A DNA stretch of 50,772 bases, from positions 1-50,772 of the forward strand of contig JABDGP010000015.1 of the NCBI GenBank assembly GCA_013285945.1, written 5' to 3'. The notes below the pieces were generated by a model. The model worked only from the letters and a program-made list of their open reading frames with translations. It did no database searches and was not told where the DNA came from. Shown here piece after piece: positions 17,282-24,265 of the stretch (positions within the stretch are counted from its first letter, which is position 1; each line of letters starts with the position of its first letter). Source of the stretch: Bacteroidota bacterium. Its GTDB lineage: Bacteria; Bacteroidota; Bacteroidia; Cytophagales; Cyclobacteriaceae. Made by a program: the position numbers and the translations under genes.

Positions 17282-17693
17282 CAAGGCGATCTACCTTGAT
17301 ACTGCACCGCTCATTTATTATATGGAAGAAGCCCCTATTGGTTTTTCTTTTCTAAAGGAGCTTTTTAAGAAAAACGAACACGGTGATTTTACATTTTTTA
17401 CTTCAGCTATCACCCTTGCAGAGGTGTTGACTCTTCCGTTCAAAATGGGAAACTTAAAGTTGGTTGAGCAGTACGAGTTTTTTATCACTAGATCCCCATC
17501 ACTAAAGCTGATTAATGTAAATCCAAGTATCGCTAAGCTATCGGCAAATTTACGATCGGAGTATAGCCTTAAACTTCCTGATTCTATTCATCTAGCAACT
17601 GCCTTAGAAGTAAAAGTTGATTTTTTCTTAACAAATGATTTGGCCTTTCAAAAAATAAAGGGCTTAACGATAATCACCCCAATTAATGTTTGA
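17262..17693 (+). CDS. PIN-domain toxin (VapC-type ribonuclease)
   Basis: A 143-residue PIN domain. The acidic residues expected at the metal site are visible: D13 in YLDTAPLIYY, E54 in TLAEVL, D107 in LPDSIHLATAL and D126 in TNDLAF. VapC toxins are Mg-dependent RNases that usually cut tRNA or rRNA and stop translation. The frame is intact, so the toxin should be functional. Its 3' end overlaps the first 8 nt of tatC, so it is translationally joined to that gene. These genes look more AT-rich than glyA and tatC around them, which would fit acquisition by transfer (judged by eye). Confidence 0.9.
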   Translation: MTEKFDNKAIYLDTAPLIYYMEEAPIGFSFLKELFKKNEHGDFTFFTSAITLAEVLTLPFKMGNLKLVEQYEFFITRSPSLKLINVNPSIAKLSANLRSEYSLKLPDSIHLATALEVKVDFFLTNDLAFQKIKGLTIITPINV

Positions 17694-18528
17694 AGAAAAA
17701 GAGATGTCCTTCCTCGACCACCTCGAGGAGTTGCGCTGGCACGTTGTTAAGTCGGTAGCTGCAATTTTTATTTGCTCCATCGTGGGCTTTGTTTTTGTAG
17801 AATGGATTTACAACAACATTCTTCTTGCCCCGAGTCGAATCGATTTTCCAACTTTTCGCTGGATGTGCGAGTTGGGTAAGCTGGTAGGTGCCGAAGAATC
17901 TCTTTGTGCAAAACCTTTCGAGGTTGTAGTGCAAAACCGCGTCATGACAGGCCAGTTCATGATGTCGATTACATCTTCGTTTGTAATAGGCTTGATAGTA
18001 GCTTTCCCTTACGTGTTTTGGCAAATCTGGAGTTTTGTAAAACCAGGTCTTTACCAGAAAGAGAAATCCTCATCCCGCGGAGCGGTTACTGCAGTTACAT
18101 TTCTCTTTTTTCTGGGGGTTTTGTTTGGGTATTACATTTTGTCACCCATGACCATTTGGTTCCTCGCCACCTATAAAATCAGCGATCAGATTGTAAACCA
18201 ATTTGATATTACGTCTTATGTATCTACAGTTGTAGGTATGGTGTTAGGATGCGGATTATTATTTCAATTTCCAGTAGCGGTTTACTTCCTTACTAAAGTG
18301 GGAATGCTTACGCCGCAATTCATGCGCAAGTTCCGCAAGCATGCCATTGTCGCTATTATAATTGCAAGTGCAATCATCACCCCGTCGTCCGATCCGTTCA
18401 CACTAATGCTTGTGGCGCTGCCTCTTTATTTCTTATTTGAAATCAGTATTTTCGTGTCTGCAATTGAACTAAAGCGCAAGCGAAAAAAGGAAGAGACCGA
18501 ACTGCTTGCTGATCAACAAACCAGCTAA
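17686..18528 (+). CDS. tatC: Sec-independent protein translocase TatC
   Basis: A 280-residue membrane protein with the diagnostic N-terminus SFLDHLEELRWHVVKS and about six membrane segments. TatC is the receptor of the twin-arginine pathway and exports folded proteins across the inner membrane. Residues between helices 1 and 2 include a longer insert (NILLAPSRIDFPTFRWMCEL) common in this phylum. No tatA gene lies in the window. A DUF1501 protein at 23075-24265 carries a twin-arginine signal and is a likely substrate. The start is the ATG at 17686, inside the end of the toxin gene; its TAA overlaps the start of rpiB. Confidence 0.96.
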   Translation: MFEEKEMSFLDHLEELRWHVVKSVAAIFICSIVGFVFVEWIYNNILLAPSRIDFPTFRWMCELGKLVGAEESLCAKPFEVVVQNRVMTGQFMMSITSSFVIGLIVAFPYVFWQIWSFVKPGLYQKEKSSSRGAVTAVTFLFFLGVLFGYYILSPMTIWFLATYKISDQIVNQFDITSYVSTVVGMVLGCGLLFQFPVAVYFLTKVGMLTPQFMRKFRKHAIVAIIIASAIITPSSDPFTLMLVALPLYFLFEISIFVSAIELKRKRKKEETELLADQQTS

Positions 18529-18959
18529 TGGAAAAAATAGCCATAGGTGCCGACCACGCGGGTTACGAACTGAAAGAGTATCTCAAAAGATTTCTTGAAA
18601 AGAAAGGCTATACAATAAAGGATTTTGGTACATATAGTTTAGAGCCTGCCGACTACCCGGATTTTGCCCATCCAGTCGCTGCGGCTGTTGAAAAGAAAGA
18701 GTTTGATTTAGGCTTGCTCGTTTGTGGCAGCGCCAATGGCGTTGCAATTACAGCCAACAAGCACCAAGGCATCCGGGCTGCTATTTGTTGGGAGGAGGAA
18801 CTTGGCGCCCTCGCGCGCCAGCATAATGATGCCAATGTGCTCTGCCTGCCATCGCGCTGGATTAGTAAAGAACTAGCGGAGAAAATTCTCGACAGATTCT
18901 TAAACGCTTCATTTGAGGGGGGACGCCATGCCCGCAGAGTCGACAAGATCGGCTGTTAA
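18528..18959 (+). CDS. rpiB: Ribose-5-phosphate isomerase B
   Basis: A 143-residue RpiB/LacA-family enzyme. IGADHAGYELKEYLKRFLE at the N-terminus and VCGSANGVAITANKHQGIRAA (about 65-85) match the phosphate-binding and catalytic-cysteine regions. It interconverts ribose 5-phosphate and ribulose 5-phosphate in the pentose phosphate pathway. The ATG overlaps the tatC stop (TAATG), so translation is coupled. The catalytic residues are present and the length is normal. Confidence 0.95.
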   Translation: MEKIAIGADHAGYELKEYLKRFLEKKGYTIKDFGTYSLEPADYPDFAHPVAAAVEKKEFDLGLLVCGSANGVAITANKHQGIRAAICWEEELGALARQHNDANVLCLPSRWISKELAEKILDRFLNASFEGGRHARRVDKIGC

Positions 18960-18999
18960 AATTTGCTTCACTCCATTTCGGGTTGTTTCTTTGCCCACC

Positions 19000-19593
19000 A
19001 TGAAAAAATTTGACACAAAAGAAATCAATGAACTCATTCATTCGCGAAGGTCTGTTTTCCCAAAAGACTACACCAGCGAAAAAGTAGACGACGCTATTGT
19101 GAGACAAATGCTTGAGAATGCCAACTGGGCGCCTACGCATAAACTTACTGAGCCTTGGCGATTCGTTGTATTTACTGGAGAGGGTTTAACAAAACTAGCA
19201 ATGTTTCAAAGCGACTGTTATAAACAAGTAACGCAAGCAAAAGGAACTTTCGATGAAAAAAAATATGAAGGCTTGAAATCGAAGCCCAGGGAATCTTCGC
19301 ACATCATTGCTGTTGGGATGAAACGTGATGAAAAGAAAAGCCTGCCTGAATGGGAAGAACTCGGTGCCGTGTTTTGCGCAATTGAAAATATGTATCTCAC
19401 GGCAACTGCTTATGGAGTTGGCTGTTACTTAAGTACGGGAGGCATCACCAACTTTGAAGAAGCTAAATCTTTTTTTGGGTTGGGTTCAGACGATAAATTG
19501 CTGGGCTTTATTCATATCGGTATGCCCAAGGAATTGCAGATCACAGGCAAACGTAAGCTTATCGAAGAAAAAGTAAAATGGATAAACGCATGA
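19000..19593 (+). CDS. Nitroreductase-family FMN oxidoreductase
   Basis: A 197-residue protein of the NADH-oxidase/nitroreductase fold: INELIHSRRSVFPKDY at the N-terminus supplies FMN phosphate contacts, WAPTHKLTEPWRFVVF follows, and the C-terminal GLGSDDKLLGFIHIGMP segment is typical. Family members reduce nitro compounds, quinones or flavins with NAD(P)H; the substrate is unknown. The frame is open further upstream (to 18913, inside rpiB), but the N-terminal family homology begins at the ATG at 19000. The 3' end overlaps the next gene by 16 nt or, with its second start, by 4 nt. Confidence 0.9.
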   Translation: MKKFDTKEINELIHSRRSVFPKDYTSEKVDDAIVRQMLENANWAPTHKLTEPWRFVVFTGEGLTKLAMFQSDCYKQVTQAKGTFDEKKYEGLKSKPRESSHIIAVGMKRDEKKSLPEWEELGAVFCAIENMYLTATAYGVGCYLSTGGITNFEEAKSFFGLGSDDKLLGFIHIGMPKELQITGKRKLIEEKVKWINA

Positions 19594-20534
19594 TTGATAA
19601 GACAGCCATTGAAGAAGCGCACAAGCGCATTAAGCCATACATCCACCATACACCGGTCATGACAAGTAAAGGCATAGATGAAATAGCGGGCTGTTCTATT
19701 TTTTTCAAGTGCGAAAATTTTCAAAACGTAGGCGCTTTCAAAGCTCGTGGCGCGATGAACGCGGCCCTTCAACTTTCAGATGATCAACGAAAGAAAGGAT
19801 TAGCTACACATTCTTCTGGAAATCATGCTCAAGCAATAGCGCGTGCCGCAAAAATTTTAGGTGTGAAGTCATACATCGTAATGCCTACAACTACAGCGCA
19901 AATCAAAAAGAAAGGCGTTGCGGGTTACGGAGGAGAAATTTTTGAGTGCGAACCAACGCTTGCAGCCCGCGAGCAGACACTTGCCGAAGTGATCAAAAAA
20001 ACCGGCGCTTCCGAGATCCACCCGTTCAATAATTATGATGTAATTACAGGGCAGGCTACAGCGGCCAAGGAATTATTTGAAGATACTCTGGCATTGGATT
20101 TTGTAATCGCCCCAGTGGGTGGCGGTGGCTTATTGAGCGGTACAGCTTTGGCTGCAAAATATTTTTCTCCTTCAACTCAAGTAATTGCTGGCGAACCGGT
20201 GGGTTCAGACGATGCTTATCGTGCCATGAAAAGCGGGAAAATTGAACAGGCACAATCACAGACTATTGCCGATGGCCTCCTCACCTCATTAGGCGACAAG
20301 ACCTTTCCGATAATTCGCGATAATGTAAAAGAAGTAATAACTGTAACTGATGAGGAGATCATAGCCGCCATGCGACTTATTTGGGAACGAATGAAAATTA
20401 TTGTTGAGCCATCGTCGGCAGTTCCATTTGCTGCAGTTCTGAAAGACAAATTAAAATTTGCCGGAAAGAAAGTAGGAATCATTTTTTCAGGAGGCAATGT
20501 AGATTTGGGAAAAATAGGGAAGCTCTTCTCATGA
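19578..20534 (+). CDS. Threonine/serine dehydratase (or serine racemase), PLP fold type II
   Basis: A 318-residue enzyme. The PLP lysine is K55 in NVGAFKARGAMNA; SSGNHAQAIA, the phosphate-binding PVGGGGLLSG loop and the C-terminal SGGNVDL are all present. This set fits catabolic threonine ammonia-lyase and eukaryotic-type serine racemase equally; there is no C-terminal ACT regulatory domain as in biosynthetic IlvA. It would deaminate threonine to 2-oxobutanoate and serine to pyruvate. A second ATG at 19590 overlaps the upstream TGA as ATGA and is an alternative start, removing four residues. Next to threonine dehydrogenase, a role in threonine breakdown is likely. Confidence 0.88.
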   Translation: MDKRMIDKTAIEEAHKRIKPYIHHTPVMTSKGIDEIAGCSIFFKCENFQNVGAFKARGAMNAALQLSDDQRKKGLATHSSGNHAQAIARAAKILGVKSYIVMPTTTAQIKKKGVAGYGGEIFECEPTLAAREQTLAEVIKKTGASEIHPFNNYDVITGQATAAKELFEDTLALDFVIAPVGGGGLLSGTALAAKYFSPSTQVIAGEPVGSDDAYRAMKSGKIEQAQSQTIADGLLTSLGDKTFPIIRDNVKEVITVTDEEIIAAMRLIWERMKIIVEPSSAVPFAAVLKDKLKFAGKKVGIIFSGGNVDLGKIGKLFS

Positions 20535-20587
20535 CAAGTTTAAATCCTTGGATTCTGATAAGCTAACCACATCTACTATTCCAGCGA

Positions 20588-20615
20588 TTGTAATTCATAT
20601 CTTTTAATAACTTCG
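20588..20615 (+). promoter_or_regulatory. Candidate promoter of the threonine dehydrogenase gene
   Basis: TAACTTCG at 20608-20615 matches TAnnTTTG with one change, and TTG at 20588-20590 lies 17 nt upstream. Transcription would start near 20620, 14 nt before the ATG at 20634. Confidence 0.35.
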
Positions 20616-20633
20616 CGAGCACATTCCGTTTCC

Positions 20634-21572
20634 ATGAAGAAAACAAAAATCCTTTTGATTGGCGCTGGTGGCCAGCTTGGTTCAGAACTTACACAGGGCC
20701 TGTGGAAAATATACGGGCAGGAAAATGTGATTGCCTCTGATATCAAAGACGCACAGGGGATTTTGAAAGAAGGCCCTTATGAAAAATTTGATGTGATGCA
20801 GCGCGACAAACTTTTTGAGCTGCTCAAAAAAAACGAAATCACACAAGTTTATCATCTCGCCGCGCTGCTCTCGGCTACTGGTGAAAAGGATCCACGCTGG
20901 GCTTGGAAACTTAATATGGAGAGCTTGCTGTTTGTACTGGAGGCTGCACAAGAACTAAAACTGCACAAGGTATACTGGCCAAGTTCCATTGCTGCATTCG
21001 GCCCCACAACTCCGAAGCAAAATACACCTCAAGATACAATCATGGACCCCACCACGGTCTACGGAATAACCAAATTAGCTGGTGAGCTTTGGTGCGAATA
21101 TTATTTTCGCAGGTATGGTGTCGATGTGCGAAGCCTTCGTTACCCCGGATTAATTGGCTGGAAGACACCGCCCGGAGGGGGCACGACAGACTACGCAGTT
21201 GATATTTATTTTAAAGCTGCAAAGGAAAAAAAATACGAGTGTTTCCTGTCACCGGATACTTATTTGCCGATGATGTATATGGATGATGCAGTAAAGGCTA
21301 CGATTGATTTGATGGAGGCGCCGGCCGAAAAAGTAAAAGTGCGCACCAGCTATAACATTGGCTCCATGAGTTTTTGCCCCGCCCAAATTGCTGCCACGAT
21401 TAAAAAACATATCCCAGAATTTACCATTACCTACCAGCCCGATTTCCGACAAGCCATTGCCGATTCATGGCCAAAGTCAATCGACGATTCTGCCGCTCGC
21501 AAAGATTGGGGATGGCATCATCAGTTTGGATTGGAAGAAATGACGAGCGATATTCTGAAGAATATTCAATAG
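20634..21572 (+). CDS. L-threonine 3-dehydrogenase, SDR/epimerase type
   Basis: A 312-residue extended SDR protein. The NAD-binding motif GAGGQLGSELTQGLW (10-24) and the catalytic Y143-x3-K147 in TVYGITKLAGE are clear, with SSIAAFGP before them. The stretches TPPGGGTTDYAVDIYF and SYNIGSMSFCPAQIA match the short-chain L-threonine dehydrogenases found in Bacteroidota rather than sugar epimerases. It would oxidise threonine to 2-amino-3-oxobutanoate, which 2-amino-3-ketobutyrate CoA ligase turns to glycine and acetyl-CoA; that ligase gene is not in the window. The start is an ATG at 20634. Confidence 0.85.
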   Translation: MKKTKILLIGAGGQLGSELTQGLWKIYGQENVIASDIKDAQGILKEGPYEKFDVMQRDKLFELLKKNEITQVYHLAALLSATGEKDPRWAWKLNMESLLFVLEAAQELKLHKVYWPSSIAAFGPTTPKQNTPQDTIMDPTTVYGITKLAGELWCEYYFRRYGVDVRSLRYPGLIGWKTPPGGGTTDYAVDIYFKAAKEKKYECFLSPDTYLPMMYMDDAVKATIDLMEAPAEKVKVRTSYNIGSMSFCPAQIAATIKKHIPEFTITYQPDFRQAIADSWPKSIDDSAARKDWGWHHQFGLEEMTSDILKNIQ

Positions 21573-21575
21573 TCA

Positions 21576-21592
21576 TTCAATTTCGAATTGAA
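21576..21592 (+). repeat. Short hairpin after the threonine dehydrogenase gene
   Basis: TTCAATT (21576-21582) and AATTGAA (21586-21592) form a 7-bp inverted repeat with a 3-nt loop, 4 nt after the stop. It is AT-rich and has no T-tract, so it is at best a weak terminator or a 3'-end protecting hairpin. Confidence 0.4.
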
Positions 21593-21663
21593 AGAGAATA
21601 ATATTTGGATTTCTATTTAATCCGCAACGTTAAACCTTTGCCATCTGCCTTCCTCAAAGAAAG

Positions 21664-23061
21664 GTGAGAACAATTGAATTGACTGATCTGAGCCAGGCAA
21701 ATACAAAGCATCTTTTGAATAGAGCATGTTTTGGATTATCACCTTCAACACACAACGAATCTGTTAAATCACTTTTTGTAAAAAATGGCAGCAATCCAAT
21801 TGATGTAATCCCCAAGCCAGAGTTGTCAGGTCGGGATATGATGGCTGCTGACCGAAAAGAGCGCGTTAAAGAGGCGTTTATGAAGTCGCGGGAGAACATG
21901 ATGAAACTAAACCTCGCGTGGATGGAAAAATTGCGTACCACCAATGATCCGTTGCAAGAGAAAATGGTGTTGTTTTGGCATAATCATTTTTCCTGCCGCA
22001 CGCAGTTACCATATCTGGCGCAACAACAAAACAATATTCTTAGGAAATATGCGCTTGGTAGTTTTGACGATATGCTCATCGCGGTTTCAAAGGATCCTGC
22101 CATGCTTCAATTCTTAAACAACCAGCAAAATAGAAAAGGTCACCCGAATGAGAACTTTGCCCGTGAAGTAATGGAGCTTTTTACGCTAGGTCGGGGACAT
22201 TATTCCGAAACCGACATTAAAGAAGCTGCAAGAGCTTTTACTGGATGGGGCTTCAACCAAAAGAGAGAATTTCAATTTCGCGAGAAGCAACATGATGATG
22301 GTGATAAAACATTTCGTGGTCAGACGAAGAACTTTTCAGCGGACGATATCGTCAACAGCATCCTCGAAGACAAGCAAACAGCTCGCTTCATTACGCAAAA
22401 ATTGGTAGCATACCTTGTTTCAGAAGATTATGTAACAAGCGATTCAGCCGAAGAATTGGCCCAATCGTTTTACAAATCAGGGTACAATATCGGGAAGCTG
22501 GTGAAAGATATTTTCTTAGCCGATTGGTTCTATAAAAATAAGTTTATCGGTAACCGGATTAAGACTCCTGTTGAGTTAATCATTGGAATACAGCATCAAA
22601 CCGAAAGCAAATTCGCTGACCCTCAATCGCTAATATTTTTTCAGCGCGCGCTCAGTCAACAACTTTTTTTTCCTCCAAATGTTGGAGGCTGGCCAAAAGG
22701 AAAACAATGGATCGATAGCTCAAGTCTTACTTTCCGAATGGCCATGCCGCAGTTGGTATTTCATAAACAGGAGACTGAATTTCAGGCCAAAGACGATGGA
22801 GATGTAAATAGCTTACGCGAAAAAAAACCAAAGCGCGATTTTTCATTGGATGTGAATTGGAACAACCTTGCCAATCATTTTAGGGGTGGTACAAATGAAG
22901 AAGTTTACGCCAAGTCAGAAGATTACTTGCTGTCCAAGCCCACCTCAACTTTAAATAAGGAGTTGATTTTAAAATTTGCTAACGGAGCAAAAAGTGATGG
23001 AGACTTAGTGAAGAAAATTTTTACTGGCATCATGTCATTGCCCGAGTATCAACTTTGTTAA
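21664..23061 (+). CDS. DUF1800 family protein
   Basis: A 465-residue protein. The N-terminus NTKHLLNRACFGLSPSTHN, the middle KMVLFWHNHFSCR and NENFAREVMELFTLGRGHY, and FTGWGFN are the hallmark stretches of DUF1800. The biochemical function is unknown. DUF1800 genes are almost always paired with a DUF1501 gene, as here (13 nt downstream). I see no signal peptide. No ATG precedes the conserved region; GTG at 21664 with an AAAGAAAGG stretch just upstream is the best start. The frame is closed upstream by a TAA at 21631. Confidence 0.9.
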   Translation: MRTIELTDLSQANTKHLLNRACFGLSPSTHNESVKSLFVKNGSNPIDVIPKPELSGRDMMAADRKERVKEAFMKSRENMMKLNLAWMEKLRTTNDPLQEKMVLFWHNHFSCRTQLPYLAQQQNNILRKYALGSFDDMLIAVSKDPAMLQFLNNQQNRKGHPNENFAREVMELFTLGRGHYSETDIKEAARAFTGWGFNQKREFQFREKQHDDGDKTFRGQTKNFSADDIVNSILEDKQTARFITQKLVAYLVSEDYVTSDSAEELAQSFYKSGYNIGKLVKDIFLADWFYKNKFIGNRIKTPVELIIGIQHQTESKFADPQSLIFFQRALSQQLFFPPNVGGWPKGKQWIDSSSLTFRMAMPQLVFHKQETEFQAKDDGDVNSLREKKPKRDFSLDVNWNNLANHFRGGTNEEVYAKSEDYLLSKPTSTLNKELILKFANGAKSDGDLVKKIFTGIMSLPEYQLC

Positions 23062-23074
23062 TCGCGAATTCGAT

Positions 23075-24265
23075 ATGAAAGATTTGTCACGAAGAGAGTT
23101 TTTTAAGAAGTCGGCACTAGCCACAGCTGGGACGATGTTAGTTCCTCAATTTTTAAAAGCGTGGGAACAGCCTTTAGGGTCAGGCGATAAAACCCTGATA
23201 GTTCTTCAAATGTCGGGTGGTAATGACGGCCTTAATACGATTGTGCCTTTTCGCAATGACATTTATTATCAATCACGACCCAAAATTGCAATTCAACCTG
23301 ATAAAGTTTTGCCCGTATCTCAGGAGTTAGGCTTTAATCCTGCTCTCGCAAAATTGCGAAGCATTTATGATCAGGGTTACATGAGTATTCTCAATCACGT
23401 TGGTTATCCTAATCCAGATCGTTCGCATTTTCGGTCTATGGATATTTGGCAATCGGCAAGCCCGAAAGAATATTTGAATACCGGATGGATTGGAAGATAT
23501 CTGGACGCTAACTGTGATGGCATGGAGCATAATGCGATCGAGATCGATGATACTTTGAGCCTTGCTATGAAAGGAATTGAGATCAAGTCAATGGCGCTGA
23601 AAGACCAGGTAAAACTTTTTAAGGCTACACAAAATCCGATGTTTAAAACGGTAGCCGAAAATCAACCAGCAGCTGATGCTGACCCAATCGTGAGCTACCT
23701 TTATAAGACTGCCGTTGAAACTGTGTCAAGCGCGGCCTACATTTACAACCAATCAAAAACATATTCGTCAACTACGGAGTATCCAAATACAGATTTTGCG
23801 AAGCGACTGAAAACTATTGGCACACTTATCAATTCAGGAGTGAACACGCGAGTTTATTATGCTGCACTTTCCGGCTTCGACACGCATGTGAATCAAACCG
23901 GTCAGCAAGAACGATTATTGACAACCTATGCTGAAGCTGTGGCCGCTTTGATACAAGATTTGGAGAAATCCGGCAATCTTGAGCGTACGATGATTTTAAC
24001 CTTTTCTGAGTTTGGCCGAAGGGTAAGCGAGAATGCAAGCGGAGGCACTGATCATGGCACAGCAAACAATATTTTCGTTTTTGGAAAGAATTTGAAGAAG
24101 GCTGGCTTCTTTAACAATACTCCCGACTTGAAAAATTTAGACGAAGGGGATTTGATCTATCAAATTGACTTCAGAAGCATTTACGCCACCATGCTCAACA
24201 AATGGATGGGTGCAGATTCCTCTAAAATTTTAAACGAGAATTTCCCTTTACTGGACTTCGTTTAA
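23075..24265 (+). CDS. DUF1501 family protein with Tat signal
   Basis: A 396-residue protein. The N-terminus SRREFFKKSALATAGTMLVP is a clear twin-arginine signal, so it should be exported folded via Tat (tatC lies 5 kb upstream). The mature part has LQMSGGNDGLNTIVP, HRSMDIWQSA-like DRSHFRSMDIWQSA, and near the end LTFSEFGRRVSENASGGTDHGT, a motif set shared with sulfatase/alkaline-phosphatase-like hydrolases. The substrate is unknown. It pairs with the DUF1800 gene 13 nt upstream. Its TAA directly abuts the stop codon of the convergent DUF5686 gene with no base between them. Confidence 0.92.
   Translation: MKDLSRREFFKKSALATAGTMLVPQFLKAWEQPLGSGDKTLIVLQMSGGNDGLNTIVPFRNDIYYQSRPKIAIQPDKVLPVSQELGFNPALAKLRSIYDQGYMSILNHVGYPNPDRSHFRSMDIWQSASPKEYLNTGWIGRYLDANCDGMEHNAIEIDDTLSLAMKGIEIKSMALKDQVKLFKATQNPMFKTVAENQPAADADPIVSYLYKTAVETVSSAAYIYNQSKTYSSTTEYPNTDFAKRLKTIGTLINSGVNTRVYYAALSGFDTHVNQTGQQERLLTTYAEAVAALIQDLEKSGNLERTMILTFSEFGRRVSENASGGTDHGTANNIFVFGKNLKKAGFFNNTPDLKNLDEGDLIYQIDFRSIYATMLNKWMGADSSKILNENFPLLDFV

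Noticed and set aside
18913-18999. N-terminal extension of the nitroreductase into rpiB
   Set aside because: The extra residues lie over the rpiB coding end and are unlike the family; the ATG at 19000 is at the expected place.
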